Positions 8,459 to 17,142 of a DNA stretch of 64,000 nucleotides are shown here, piece by piece. Location: NCBI RefSeq assembly GCF_000337775.1, contig NZ_AOLQ01000042.1, forward strand, positions 1 to 64,000, given 5' to 3'. Each line of letters opens with the position of its first letter. Within the stretch, counting starts at the first letter, position 1. Made by a program: the position numbers and the translations under genes. Under the pieces are notes generated by a model. The model saw only the letters and a list, made by a program, of their open reading frames with translations, was not told the origin of the DNA and ran no database searches. Source of the DNA: Haloarcula vallismortis ATCC 29715. Lineage in GTDB: Archaea > Halobacteriota > Halobacteria > Halobacteriales > Haloarculaceae.

Positions 8459-9921
8459 CTGATCAAAACGTCGTTTTGATAGTAATGGATACGGCACGAG
8501 CCAGGGAGTGTTATGGACTGGTTGAGGACGAGCCAGCCGTCACTGATGAGGAAAATAGCCTCTTGTCTACTGAGTCTTTTACCAGCACCTTCACCTCGGC
8601 TCCGTGGACGCTCCCGTCACACGCGTCCCTGTTCACAGGGACTTCGCCATCGAAACATGGCGCACACGCGGGACACAAGCACCTCAACGAGACTCTCCTC
8701 ACTGTTCCTGAACTCCTCCAGAATCAAGGCTACGAGACAGTTGCCATCTCGAATAACACCTGGATAAGCGAGGAGTTCGGGTTCGGACGGGGATTCGAGA
8801 CGTTTTACAAGACGTGGCAGTACGTCCAGTCCGACACCGACCTCGGACGCATCGCCCGCCAAGAGGAGGGATTCGACAAGATACGAAGGGCAGGAAAAGC
8901 GCTGTTCGATGGGGACCCACTCACGAACATCGCAAATGCGGTCTATGGGCAATTCTTCAGAAAGACGGACGACGATGGGGCTGCCCGGACGAACGCGTGG
9001 ATCGAAGCCTGGCTTGGTGATAGAGACGATTCACGCCCATTCTTTCTGTTTGTCAACTATCTCGAGCCCCATCTAGAGTACCGTCCCCCGAAAGCTCACG
9101 CCGTTGAACATCTGCCTGCAGGCGTCACCTACGAGGAAGCGATGGAAGTCTCTCAGGACGCCTGGGGATACACCGCCGACACCGTCGAATTGACCGACGA
9201 GGACTTCGAGATTCTCCGTGCGCTCTACCGCGCGGAGATTGCTTACCTCGAAGAGAAAATCGAGGAAGTCGTCGACCTCCTCAAAGCCGAAGACGAGTGG
9301 GAAGACACCCTGTTCATCGTCACGAGTGACCACGGGGAGAACATCGGCGACCACGGTCTGATGGACCACCAGTACGCTCTCTACGACACCCTCCTTCACG
9401 TCCCGCTGTTCGTCCACGGCGGCCCCTTCGAGGAGGGCGAGATCGACGACCTGGTCCAGCTCGTCGACCTCCCACCGACGATTCTTGACGTGCTCGACAT
9501 TGACGCGCCGGCTGCCCGAGATCAGTTCCAAGGAATCTCGTTCCACCCCGACGCTGACGAAACACGCGAGTACGCTATCGCCGAATACATAGCCCCACAG
9601 CCGTCGATGGACGCCCTCGAAAAACGCGTCGGCGACCTCCCTGAACACGTCCACACATACGATCGATCACTCAGAGCCATCCGCACGGACCGCTACAAGT
9701 ACATCCGCGGTTCGGACGGCACGACGGAACTCTACGACGTCCAGGTTGACCCCGGAGAGACGAATGACCTATCCGACACACACGAGGACGTCGTCGCTGA
9801 TCTCGATACAACATTAGACGAGTGGCTTGACTCCTTCGAGCAGGCCGACCCAACTGGAGCGACGACGATGTCCGCGGACGCGAAGGATCGCCTGGAGGAC
9901 CTCGGCTACCTGCAGGACTGA
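8455..9921 (+). CDS. Alkaline phosphatase superfamily protein, sulfatase-like
   Basis: This 488-residue sulfatase-fold protein ends the glycosyltransferase operon. Metal motifs are 'VVLIVMDTARARECY' (D12) and 'VTSDHGENIGDHGLMDHQYA'. The nucleophile loop reads 'SAPWTLPSHASLFTG', placing T52 where sulfatases have formylglycine-Cys. Threonine nucleophiles are known in phosphotransferase and nucleotide pyrophosphatase branches of the superfamily, so a classical sulfatase activity is doubtful. The C-terminus has the 'RTDRYKYIRGSDGTTELYDV' segment and ends in 'LEDLGYLQD'. The DNA becomes visibly more GC-rich from about 9.0 kb onward, inside this gene, suggesting the right edge of a transferred island or a recombination joint. 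Together with the gene at 3515-4696 it gives the locus two such enzymes. Confidence 0.8.
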   Translation: MTDQNVVLIVMDTARARECYGLVEDEPAVTDEENSLLSTESFTSTFTSAPWTLPSHASLFTGTSPSKHGAHAGHKHLNETLLTVPELLQNQGYETVAISNNTWISEEFGFGRGFETFYKTWQYVQSDTDLGRIARQEEGFDKIRRAGKALFDGDPLTNIANAVYGQFFRKTDDDGAARTNAWIEAWLGDRDDSRPFFLFVNYLEPHLEYRPPKAHAVEHLPAGVTYEEAMEVSQDAWGYTADTVELTDEDFEILRALYRAEIAYLEEKIEEVVDLLKAEDEWEDTLFIVTSDHGENIGDHGLMDHQYALYDTLLHVPLFVHGGPFEEGEIDDLVQLVDLPPTILDVLDIDAPAARDQFQGISFHPDADETREYAIAEYIAPQPSMDALEKRVGDLPEHVHTYDRSLRAIRTDRYKYIRGSDGTTELYDVQVDPGETNDLSDTHEDVVADLDTTLDEWLDSFEQADPTGATTMSADAKDRLEDLGYLQD

Positions 9922-10018
9922 CGGCAGTCAGATTAGCACCGTTCAGAGCCTTCGTTCCTCCCGGGCAAGCCTTCTGAGACTGTCTGTAAATTCCATGACT
10001 TTACTCGATCTCGTTCAT

Positions 10019-11083
10019 CTACAACTCTTCAAGCACCGCCGTCGCCCGCTCGACGGTCTCCGCCCAGTCGAACTGTCCCTCGATTCGCGACCTCGGATCG
10101 GCAATCTCACCGTCGAGCACCGTCTCTAACCCCTCGGCGAACCCCGCGATGTCCCCGACGGGAACGGTCACACCGCCGTCACCAACGACGGGCGCGACCT
10201 GTTCCAGATCGCTCACCACGACTCCGATACCTGAAGCCATCGCTTCAAGCACTGTCCGCGGCAATCCCTCAGACCGACTCGGCAACACGAGCACGTCCGC
10301 TGCTCGATACACCGCGGGCATCTCCTCATAGGGTATCTGGCCAAGAAATTCGACATGCTCGGCCGCGATTGCCGACTGAAGTGGCCCCTCTCCGGCCACG
10401 TACAGTTTGGCGTTACGCTGTTCGGCGAGTGGCGAGACAGCTTCGACTGCGTTTTCCGGCCGTTTCCCGTCGACTAACCGACCAACGAAGAGCACGACCG
10501 GCCCGTCGTAGTCGATGCGGTCACTTCTCGGCCCCTCTGGGTGGAATCGGCTCGTGTCGATCCCATTGTGGACGACCTCAATGGGCGTCTTCACACCGAA
10601 CTCTCGCACGCGCTCGCGATCCTCATCAGTATAACAGAACACCACATCGGCCTTATTGAACGTCCACCGGCCAAGCGTCCGGAGATACAGATCGAACACC
10701 CACTCGGGCGCCGTCTGTGAGTACAGGCCGTGATTTGTGATCGCAAGTGGCGTCTCGCCAACCCACCGGCCAAGCGCCGCCAGATTCGTCGAGAAGTACA
10801 GGTGTGAATGGGCGTGCACGACGTCGAACTCCGAACTCCGACGGAGATATCCAGCCAACCCGGGACTAATCTCGTTTCCAAGGGGTGAGGCAATCGAGTC
10901 GAACCGCCTAACCGTATATCCATCTCGCTCTTCGACAGCTGGCGCACTTGGGTCCCGACGAATCGTCGCCACCGTCACGTCGTGGCCCATCGCCGCCTGA
11001 TCTCGGCTCATCGCATGGACGTGATAGGTCCCACCGCCGGGTACCTCGGGATAGAGTTTCTGCGCGACACGCAGTATCCGCAT
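10019..11083 (-). CDS. Glycosyltransferase family 4
   Basis: This GT4 enzyme has 354 residues when started at the ATG at 11083 ('MRILRVAQKLYPEVPGGGTY'). That start begins the family motif directly and lies 2 bases after the stop of the upstream epimerase gene. A longer frame to 11137 would add unrelated residues inside the epimerase. The acceptor loop 'PEVPGGGTYHVHAMSRDQAA', the donor region 'VVLFVGRLVDGKRPENAVEA' and the EX7E block 'SRSEGLPRTVLEAMASGIGV' are all present. It is co-transcribed with the epimerase, on the strand opposite to the other two GT4 genes, and its base composition is ordinary for the chromosome. Confidence 0.88.
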   Translation of the reverse strand: MRILRVAQKLYPEVPGGGTYHVHAMSRDQAAMGHDVTVATIRRDPSAPAVEERDGYTVRRFDSIASPLGNEISPGLAGYLRRSSEFDVVHAHSHLYFSTNLAALGRWVGETPLAITNHGLYSQTAPEWVFDLYLRTLGRWTFNKADVVFCYTDEDRERVREFGVKTPIEVVHNGIDTSRFHPEGPRSDRIDYDGPVVLFVGRLVDGKRPENAVEAVSPLAEQRNAKLYVAGEGPLQSAIAAEHVEFLGQIPYEEMPAVYRAADVLVLPSRSEGLPRTVLEAMASGIGVVVSDLEQVAPVVGDGGVTVPVGDIAGFAEGLETVLDGEIADPRSRIEGQFDWAETVERATAVLEEL

Positions 11084-11085
11084 TA

Positions 11086-12072
11086 TCAGCTCTCCAGAAC
11101 CAGCGGCTCGTACCACTCCCGATTCGCACGGTACCACTCGACGAATTCTGCGACACCCTCCCGGATCGTCCGACTCGGTTCGTAGCCGAGCAACTCCGAA
11201 GCCTTCGAGCTGTCTGCGTGGGTGTGTTCGGCGTCAGCGTCGTGGCGTTCGGCGAACTCAATTTCCAGGTCCGGCGCTAGTTGATCCCGGATCTCCTCGG
11301 CCAAGGTCAGAATCTCGATGTTATCGGTGCTCCCAATGTTGAGTGCCTCGCCGTCGGCAGCGTCCTCAGATAGCAGCGTGACGTTCGCTTCGACTATGTC
11401 TTCGATGAACGTGAAGTCCCGCGTCTGCGTGCCGTCGCCGTACACTACCGGCGGCTCACCGTTCAGACACCGCGAGACGAAATTCGAGATGGCCATATTC
11501 GGCCGCATCCGCGGCCCGTACACCGTGAAGTAGCGTAACGCGACCGCTGGCAAGTCGTAGACCTCGCTGTAGGCGCAGGCGTATCGTTCGGCCGCCAACT
11601 TCGACGCACCGTAGGGACTTACGGGTGTGGTCGGATGTGACTCGTCGTAGGGGAGGTACTCGGGCTTGCCGTACACCGACGACGACGAGGCGAGCACAAC
11701 GCGTTCGATACCGGTGCCACGAGCTGCGTCGAGGACGTTCAGCGTGCCATCGACGTTGACGTCGTCGTACTTGCGGGGATTCTGAACGCTCGGGCGCACG
11801 CCCGCCTGCGCGGCCTGGTGGTAGACGTAATCGGCTTCTTCGACCAGTTCAGTAACGAGGTCGGCATCCCGAACGTCGCCTTCGACGAGTCGATAGGTGC
11901 CGTCGCCCTCGTCAGCGCGTTCGCGGCAGACTTCGACGGTGTGGTTCTTGATTCGTGTATCGTAGAAGGGGTCGAAATTGTCCAGCACGACGACGTCATG
12001 GCCGTCGGTGACGAATCGCTCTGCAAGATGGCCGCCGATGAATCCAGCGCCTCCAGTGACGAGTATTCGCAT
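11086..12072 (-). CDS. NAD-dependent sugar-nucleotide epimerase (UDP-glucuronate/UDP-glucose 4-epimerase type)
   Basis: This 328-residue extended short-chain dehydrogenase interconverts nucleotide sugars for glycan synthesis. The NAD-binding loop GGAGFIGGH is at residues 7-15, and the catalytic Tyr154-x3-Lys158 pair lies in 'SPYGASKLAAE'. The 'DNFDPFYDTR' segment (31-40) is typical of UDP-glucuronate/galacturonate epimerases, and 'RYFTVYGPRMRPNMAISNFV' is the substrate-side motif. A leaderless promoter lies just upstream. It forms a two-gene operon with the GT4 gene. Substrate assignment (glucuronate versus glucose) is uncertain. Confidence 0.85.
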   Translation of the reverse strand: MRILVTGGAGFIGGHLAERFVTDGHDVVVLDNFDPFYDTRIKNHTVEVCRERADEGDGTYRLVEGDVRDADLVTELVEEADYVYHQAAQAGVRPSVQNPRKYDDVNVDGTLNVLDAARGTGIERVVLASSSSVYGKPEYLPYDESHPTTPVSPYGASKLAAERYACAYSEVYDLPAVALRYFTVYGPRMRPNMAISNFVSRCLNGEPPVVYGDGTQTRDFTFIEDIVEANVTLLSEDAADGEALNIGSTDNIEILTLAEEIRDQLAPDLEIEFAERHDADAEHTHADSSKASELLGYEPSRTIREGVAEFVEWYRANREWYEPLVLES

Positions 12073-12094
12073 TATCGGCTCCGAACCGTGCTAC

Positions 12095-12103
12095 AGTAAA
12101 AGG
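12095..12103 (-). promoter_or_regulatory. TATA-like box for the epimerase-GT4 operon
   Basis: Minus-strand CCTTTTACT is centred 27 bases before the ATG at 12072, placing the transcription start at or next to the start codon. A leaderless mRNA fits, and no Shine-Dalgarno is visible. Confidence 0.6.
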
Positions 12104-12269
12104 TCTACTGTATTCGCGCCACTCGATAAAAGAACCTCCTTTAGTTGATGATTTTAGATAGTTTCATCACCTCCAGCTCTTCCGAAGAGTCACTCAGCGC
12201 GCTCGTATTTTCGGGATAGCAGTGGCTGGGTGAATAATAATTGTTGCTCGGAATCGATCCGCGTCTGTG

Positions 12270-12285
12270 ACAAAGAGAAAAGAAC
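12270..12285 (-). terminator. Possible T-rich terminator of the ribosomal operon
   Basis: The minus strand reads TTCTTTTCTCTTTG about 55-70 bases after the secY stop. Oligo-T tracts end many archaeal transcripts. The tract is interrupted, so this is weak. Confidence 0.3.
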
Positions 12286-12338
12286 GGCCCGGAAAGACTG
12301 TCTCCGAGCTGCCCCCCGTTCTATAATCGTTCTACAAC

Positions 12339-13802
12339 TTAGCCAAACATCTGGCGCATCATCGGATGCATCTCCATGAGTTGCTCTTCGGCGATCTCCT
12401 CGTACAGCTTGTACGTGATGGAGACCGTCAGCAGCAGCCCGGTACCGGAGACACCGCCAATGGTGCCCAGCATGTTGGCCATCACTGCAAGCAGCCCCAC
12501 TAGAGCACCACCGATGACAGTCACCTGCGGGATGTACCGCTCGAGGACTTTCTCGATGACGCCGACGTTCTGACGGAAGCCGGGAATTTGCATCCCGGAG
12601 TTGTGGATCTGTTTGGCAGTCGCTTCCGGGCCCATGTCGGTGGTCTCGACCCAGAAGACGGCGAAGATGGCGCCGCCGACCAGCATGACGAACAGGTCGA
12701 TACCGACCCGCGTCAGGATCTGCCAGACCGGTTGGGCCGTTCCTTCGAGCCACCACATCCAGTCACCACGGCTCTGAACGGGGGCAAGGAAGTAGAACAG
12801 ACCGCCGGTTGGCTGGCCGTTAGCGTACGTGCCGAGGAACGCCGGCATCGAGCCTAGCTGGGCGTTCAGGATCCGGCCCAGGAACTGGATGTTCGCCTGC
12901 AGCGCCCGGACGAGGATCATTGGCAGGACGCTCGCGTAGATGAGCTTGACCGGGAACCGGCCACGGGCTCCTTTCACGCGGGCGTTCGACAGCGGGATCT
13001 CGACACGGACCGATTCGGCGTAGACGACCACTGCGAAGATGAGGACCGTCGTGAACAGCCCCAGCAGTTCACCCTGGAGCAGCACGGTCTGGAGGCCATC
13101 AGCAGCCAGCACTGGTCCGGTACCGCGCTGGCCGGTGATGAACAGGTACCAGGTGTAGATGATCCCTTCGCTGTTCCCGAGGAACGGGGCCGTCAGGATG
13201 CCACCGACAAGTCGTTGGCTCACGCCGGCGACAATGAACAGGCCGATACCGGAGCCGACGCCCCATTTGGAGATGACCTCGTCCATGAACAGGATGAGGA
13301 CACCGCCGACGAACATCTGGCCGAAGATGAGCCACTGGACACCGGCCGTGCCGATACCCAGTGAGTTCGCGACCGCCGTGTCAGCCGGGAGGAAGCCGCC
13401 GGCAAACACCATCGGGAGCCCGGTGAGACAGATCATCACGAGCACCAGCAGCTTCTGGAGCCCCTGATAGAGGATCTGGTCGCGCGGGTCGTCCTGGGTG
13501 TTCAGCCCGAGCAGGTCCGCCCCACCGAGGAGCTGTAACACGATGGACGCTGTGACGATCGGACCGATACCCAGCTGCATGATGCTCCCCTGGCCGGAGG
13601 CCAGAATCGAGGAGAAGCGTCCGAACACCTGTTGGCTGGCGTCGATGTCCAGCCCGAACAGCTTCACGTTCGTCAGGAAGAAATACAGCAGGAGTACGCC
13701 CCCTGTCCAGGTGAGCTTGCGCTTGAACGGAACGTGTCCGTCCGGCCGCTGGACTGCGGGCATCCGGACAAGCAGTGGTTCGGCGGTGTCCTTCCAGCTC
13801 AT
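12339..13802 (-). CDS. secY: Preprotein translocase subunit SecY
   Basis: SecY is the 10-helix membrane channel through which unfolded proteins leave the cytosol or enter the membrane, with SecE and SecG/Sec61beta. This copy has 487 residues. The archaeal N-terminus 'MPAVQRPDGHVPFKRKLTWT' precedes the first helix. A plug region follows, including 'FGLDIDASQQVFGRFSSILA', then alternating hydrophobic helices and the basic loop 'VRVEIPLSNARVKGARGRFP'. It ends 'LMEMHPMMRQMFG'. As in other archaea it is the last gene of the spc cluster, 6 bases after rpl15. No adenylate kinase gene follows here. The next genes belong to the glycan locus, read on the same strand from their own promoter. Confidence 0.97.
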   Translation of the reverse strand: MSWKDTAEPLLVRMPAVQRPDGHVPFKRKLTWTGGVLLLYFFLTNVKLFGLDIDASQQVFGRFSSILASGQGSIMQLGIGPIVTASIVLQLLGGADLLGLNTQDDPRDQILYQGLQKLLVLVMICLTGLPMVFAGGFLPADTAVANSLGIGTAGVQWLIFGQMFVGGVLILFMDEVISKWGVGSGIGLFIVAGVSQRLVGGILTAPFLGNSEGIIYTWYLFITGQRGTGPVLAADGLQTVLLQGELLGLFTTVLIFAVVVYAESVRVEIPLSNARVKGARGRFPVKLIYASVLPMILVRALQANIQFLGRILNAQLGSMPAFLGTYANGQPTGGLFYFLAPVQSRGDWMWWLEGTAQPVWQILTRVGIDLFVMLVGGAIFAVFWVETTDMGPEATAKQIHNSGMQIPGFRQNVGVIEKVLERYIPQVTVIGGALVGLLAVMANMLGTIGGVSGTGLLLTVSITYKLYEEIAEEQLMEMHPMMRQMFG

Positions 13803-13808
13803 CGTTCG

Positions 13809-14306
13809 TTATTCCTCGTCCGCGTCCGCGTCGTCGGTTTCTTCGGCCTCGGCCTGGCGCTGCTCGCCGAGGTCGGTCAGTTCGACGCTCCCGCCTGCAG
13901 CTTCGACCTTCTCGCGAGCGCCCTCGGAGAAGTCGTCGGCGATGAGCGTGAGTTCGTGGCGGACCTGGCCGGCACCGAGTACCTTCACGTAATCGGCGTC
14001 GTCGGCGTCGTCGACCACATCACGGACATCGACACGGAAGCCGCCGTCTTCGACTTCGGCGACGTCCTCGGCGGCAAGCAGCGTGACATCCTCGTCGATC
14101 TCGCGAACGTCGATAGTCGCGGCCTCTTCCTGCACCTTCTGCGGGCGCTTGAAGCCGCTCTTGCCGAGCGGTTCGTGGTTGTGGAACTCGTGTTTGTCAC
14201 GGCCTGCGGCACCGCGACCACCGCGGTGGCCGGCACCACGTCGGTTTTTGTGCGAGCCGCCGCCGTGCGTTCGCGAGCCGCGCTGTCGTTTCTTTTTACT
14301 CGTCAT
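13809..14306 (-). CDS. rpl15: Large ribosomal subunit protein uL15
   Basis: uL15 is a 165-residue 23S rRNA-binding protein near the peptidyl-transferase region. The basic, glycine-rich N-terminus 'SKKKRQRGSRTHGGGSHKNR' and 'RRGAGHRGGRGAAGRDKHEF' is diagnostic and threads into rRNA. The C-terminal half is acidic, as usual in haloarchaea, ending in a D/E-rich tail. It shares 1 base with rpl30 and lies 6 bases before secY, keeping the archaeal order rpl30-rpl15-secY. Confidence 0.97.
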   Translation of the reverse strand: MTSKKKRQRGSRTHGGGSHKNRRGAGHRGGRGAAGRDKHEFHNHEPLGKSGFKRPQKVQEEAATIDVREIDEDVTLLAAEDVAEVEDGGFRVDVRDVVDDADDADYVKVLGAGQVRHELTLIADDFSEGAREKVEAAGGSVELTDLGEQRQAEAEETDDADADEE

Positions 14307-14773
14307 TATCGCATCGCCTCCAGGAGGTCGTCGATTCCCTCGGTGTCGTGTTTCCCGAGCTGCCCGCCCTCCTTGACGGGGTGTTTGACACCGTCGTGGC
14401 CGCCGCGTGGCGGGTGCAGACGGAGTGTCGGGGACAGTCCCTGCTCGCGCAGCGTCGTTTCCTCAGAGAGGAGCGCAAAGGCGAGTCCGGAAATGTCGTC
14501 GTAGTCCGTGTTCTCGGCGACCCACTCGTCGTCCACGTCGGCGTCGCCCTCGAGCGGCTCGGCGCGCGTAGCCAGAATCGTCTCTAGCGTCTCCTGGCTT
14601 GGCTCACCGAAGGCGACGAAGTCGTTGACCTTCGTCACCATGCCGCGGTAGGCGTCCGTCTCGGGGACGAGCGTGCAGTGGTTCACGTGGTGGATGTTGA
14701 GCATCTCCAGGGTGTCCTGGATGTCGCTGTGCATGTTGACTTCGCCACGGAGCTGGACGAGCGCGTGCATCAC
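14306..14773 (-). CDS. rpl30: Large ribosomal subunit protein uL30
   Basis: This is the archaeal/eukaryotic-length (155 residues) form of uL30, much longer than the bacterial protein of about 60. '[20 protein letters not shown]' opens the ferredoxin-like domain, and '[20 protein letters not shown]' follows. The archaeal extension includes '[20 protein letters not shown]'. It overlaps rps5 by 4 bases and rpl15 by 1 base, indicating tight translational coupling within the spc part of the operon. Confidence 0.97.
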   Translation of the reverse strand: MMHALVQLRGEVNMHSDIQDTLEMLNIHHVNHCTLVPETDAYRGMVTKVNDFVAFGEPSQETLETILATRAEPLEGDADVDDEWVAENTDYDDISGLAFALLSEETTLREQGLSPTLRLHPPRGGHDGVKHPVKEGGQLGKHDTEGIDDLLEAMR

Positions 14774-15408
14774 TCGATCACCTCTCGCTTCTCGAAGGTT
14801 CGTTCGGGGACGCGCGCCTCGGCCGTGTTCTGCAGGGCGTTGAACGTCGCCTTCGCGAAGTTGACCGTGGTGCGCGTGTTCCCGCTACTGCGTGTCCAGA
14901 TGTCCTCGATACCGGCGAGTTCGAGCACCTTGCGGACGGTCTCCCCGCCCGCCAGGCCCAGCCCGCGCGGGGCCGGCTGGAGCTCGACCTCGACGCTCCC
15001 GGCCTTGCCCTCGGTGCGTAGCGCGACCGTGTGCGGACGGCCACAGCCACACTCCCAGGACCCGCAGCCACGGGAGACATCGATGATGTTCAGCTTCGCG
15101 ATGTCGATGGCCTTCTGAATGGCACCGCCGACCTGATCGTCACGCCCTTCGGCGTAGCCGATGAGGCCGTTGCGGTTGCCAACGGCGACCACGCAGCGGA
15201 ACTTCACGCGGCGGCCGGAGTCTGTCATCCGCTGGACCATGTTGATGTCCAGCACTTCGTCTTCCAGATCGGGAACGAGCTGGTCGACGACTTCCGATTC
15301 TTTCAGCGGGAGCCCGGAGTTCAGCGCCTCCTGCATGGAGTCGATTTCGCCCTCGACAACCTGCTTGCCGAGGCGTGTCCGTGGCTCCCATCCGTTGTTA
15401 GCACTCAT
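14770..15408 (-). CDS. rps5: Small ribosomal subunit protein uS5
   Basis: uS5 (212 residues) sits at the mRNA entry side of the 30S subunit and influences decoding accuracy. The S5 double-stranded RNA-binding domain spans about residues 60-125 ('[20 protein letters not shown]'), with the C-terminal beta-alpha domain after it. '[20 protein letters not shown]' is a cysteine-rich insert seen in archaeal forms. It overlaps rpl18 and rpl30 by 4 bases each. Confidence 0.97.
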   Translation of the reverse strand: MSANNGWEPRTRLGKQVVEGEIDSMQEALNSGLPLKESEVVDQLVPDLEDEVLDINMVQRMTDSGRRVKFRCVVAVGNRNGLIGYAEGRDDQVGGAIQKAIDIAKLNIIDVSRGCGSWECGCGRPHTVALRTEGKAGSVEVELQPAPRGLGLAGGETVRKVLELAGIEDIWTRSSGNTRTTVNFAKATFNALQNTAEARVPERTFEKREVIE

Positions 15409-15968
15409 AGTTCGATGTCACCGTCCAGTAGGGTCTCGCGGAGCTCGTCGAAGTGCTCCGGGAGGTCTGCAGCGTCGAAGTCGCCGCTGTACAGCGGCTC
15501 CTCAAGCTGCTCGTCGTACTCGGCGATGTGGGCACCGCGCGTGCGCTGCCAGTCGGCGAGTACGTCGTCGTTGTGCGGAATGTCCAGGCCGGCGTCGATT
15601 GCGCCTTCCTGTATTGCGAATACTTTGCTTCCGGGGGTCGGGCTGTTGAGTCCGATGTCAAGCACTGCTTCCTCGATGCCCGCTTCCTGCGCGCGAAGCC
15701 CGGCGAGCAGACCGGTGAGGTACGCCGAGGGCATGTTGCCCGTCGGAGCCTCCCAGCCGTACTCGGCGAGGTCGCTCGAGTGAGCGGACGCGAGGGTGTC
15801 GTCGCCGTTGGGGCCAAGCGTCACCAGCTGCGCCCTGACGTGTTTATTGCTCTTTCGAGCAACGAGACGTGGCTTGCCGGATTTCAACAGGCGCAACCGC
15901 TGATGGTAATCGGTTCTGGCCTCGCGGCGTCGCCGCATCGGTACTTTATATCGTGGTCCTGTCGCCAT
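15405..15968 (-). CDS. rpl18: Large ribosomal subunit protein uL18
   Basis: uL18 (187 residues) binds 5S rRNA and helps build the central protuberance. The N-terminus '[20 protein letters not shown]' is the archaeal L18/L5-eukaryote type, and the core contains '[20 protein letters not shown]'. The C-terminal extension is acidic. It shares 1 base with rpl19e and overlaps rps5 by 4. Confidence 0.97.
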   Translation of the reverse strand: MATGPRYKVPMRRRREARTDYHQRLRLLKSGKPRLVARKSNKHVRAQLVTLGPNGDDTLASAHSSDLAEYGWEAPTGNMPSAYLTGLLAGLRAQEAGIEEAVLDIGLNSPTPGSKVFAIQEGAIDAGLDIPHNDDVLADWQRTRGAHIAEYDEQLEEPLYSGDFDAADLPEHFDELRETLLDGDIEL

Positions 15969-16417
15969 TATGCGTCACCGTGGTTTGCGTCGATGTAACG
16001 TTCGAGATCGGCAACGCTGTCGAACTCGCCACCGCCGGCCTTGTCGTACAGGTCGCGGTACTGCGAACTCGAAAGCGTTCCCTCGTCACGCAGTTCGCGC
16101 AGCTTCGTCCGCTGTGCGCGGATGCGTGACTCCCAGTCCTCCTTGGAGTTCTGCCGTGCGCCTGCCTTGCCCTTCCGGGAGCCGGCTCCCTTCTGGTGGC
16201 CGTACGCACGCTTCTTCTGGCGCTCCCGGGCGCGTCCACGGGAGTTGCCTTTCTTGTCTTTCGCCTGAATGGCGCCCTCATCGACCAGTTCGCGAACGTC
16301 CTCGCGGGTAATCGCGTCGGCGATGTCGCCCTGTCGCTCGGGGTTGAACCAGACGCGGTTCTTCCCGACGTCGAGGACGTCTGCCGCGAGTCGCTTCTGT
16401 GCGGAGAGATCAGTCAT
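15968..16417 (-). CDS. rpl19e: Large ribosomal subunit protein eL19
   Basis: eL19 is an archaeal/eukaryotic protein of 149 residues with a long helical tail that reaches across the subunit interface. I start it at the ATG at 16417 ('[20 protein letters not shown]'), which matches my memory of the mature H. marismortui protein. The GTG at 16420 would only add one residue. 'RGRARERQKKRAYGHQKGAG' is the basic rRNA-binding segment. The ATG shares 1 base with the rpl32e stop. Confidence 0.96.
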   Translation of the reverse strand: MTDLSAQKRLAADVLDVGKNRVWFNPERQGDIADAITREDVRELVDEGAIQAKDKKGNSRGRARERQKKRAYGHQKGAGSRKGKAGARQNSKEDWESRIRAQRTKLRELRDEGTLSSSQYRDLYDKAGGGEFDSVADLERYIDANHGDA

Positions 16418-17142
16418 CACTCACTCACCTCGACTTCAACGTAGGTGGGGTTGAGCACGCGGATACCCGCGTCCTCGGCTTCCTCTTCGATTCGCTCGCG
16501 CTTGCGAGCGCCGACCTTCGAGGCGATTCGGACGGCCTCGGTGTCGCCGTCGACGCCTTCGAGGTCGTCCACGTTGTGCACGCGGACTTCCTCGAAGCCG
16601 GACGGGTGCTTGCCGCGAACCGCGGTCGGCGAGCGGAAGCCTGCCTCGACCGTGTCGCCCTTGCCCTTGATGCCGCGGCGCTGCTTCGAGAGCTGGCCGC
16701 GGGGCTTGCGCCACGAGGTCGAGACGCGCTTTTTCTTGTGGTGGTCCTGACGGTTGAACTGCGGCTTGCCGACCCGGTGTCGCTGGGTCAGCAGCCGCGC
16801 GTCCTCGTCGGAGAGGTCCGGTGTCTTGTCGGCGAGCCCGCGGGCCTGGAGTTCCGTCTCCACGTCCTCGTCGGGCGCTTCCTCGCCACCTTCCTCTTCG
16901 ACTTCAGCTTCGGTCTCGGACTCGACTTCGAGTCCGCCGACGTCGGCCTTGATTCGGGCCGCCAGCGCGTTCCCGATACCGCTGACATCGGCGAGCGCGG
17001 ACTGGTCGGCACCGCGAACGTCTTCGACCGACTCGAAGCCGGCCTCGCGGAGTGACTCCGCCTTGGACGGGCCGACGCCGCTGATGTCGGTCAGTTCGGT
17101 GTACTCTTCCTCTGCTTCGACGTCTTCTTCATTGTCCGCCAT
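16417..17142 (-). CDS. rpl32e: Large ribosomal subunit protein eL32 with N-terminal HhH domain
   Basis: This 241-residue protein has two parts. Residues about 15-75 form a helix-hairpin-helix pair ('[20 protein letters not shown]', '[20 protein letters not shown]'), followed by an acidic linker. The conserved eL32 core starts near residue 125 ('[20 protein letters not shown]'). The extra domain is known for haloarchaea, including the H. marismortui ribosome, where as I recall it is disordered. It overlaps neighbours by 1 and up to 4 bases. The role of the HhH domain is not established. Confidence 0.96.
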   Translation of the reverse strand: MADNEEDVEAEEEYTELTDISGVGPSKAESLREAGFESVEDVRGADQSALADVSGIGNALAARIKADVGGLEVESETEAEVEEEGGEEAPDEDVETELQARGLADKTPDLSDEDARLLTQRHRVGKPQFNRQDHHKKKRVSTSWRKPRGQLSKQRRGIKGKGDTVEAGFRSPTAVRGKHPSGFEEVRVHNVDDLEGVDGDTEAVRIASKVGARKRERIEEEAEDAGIRVLNPTYVEVEVSE

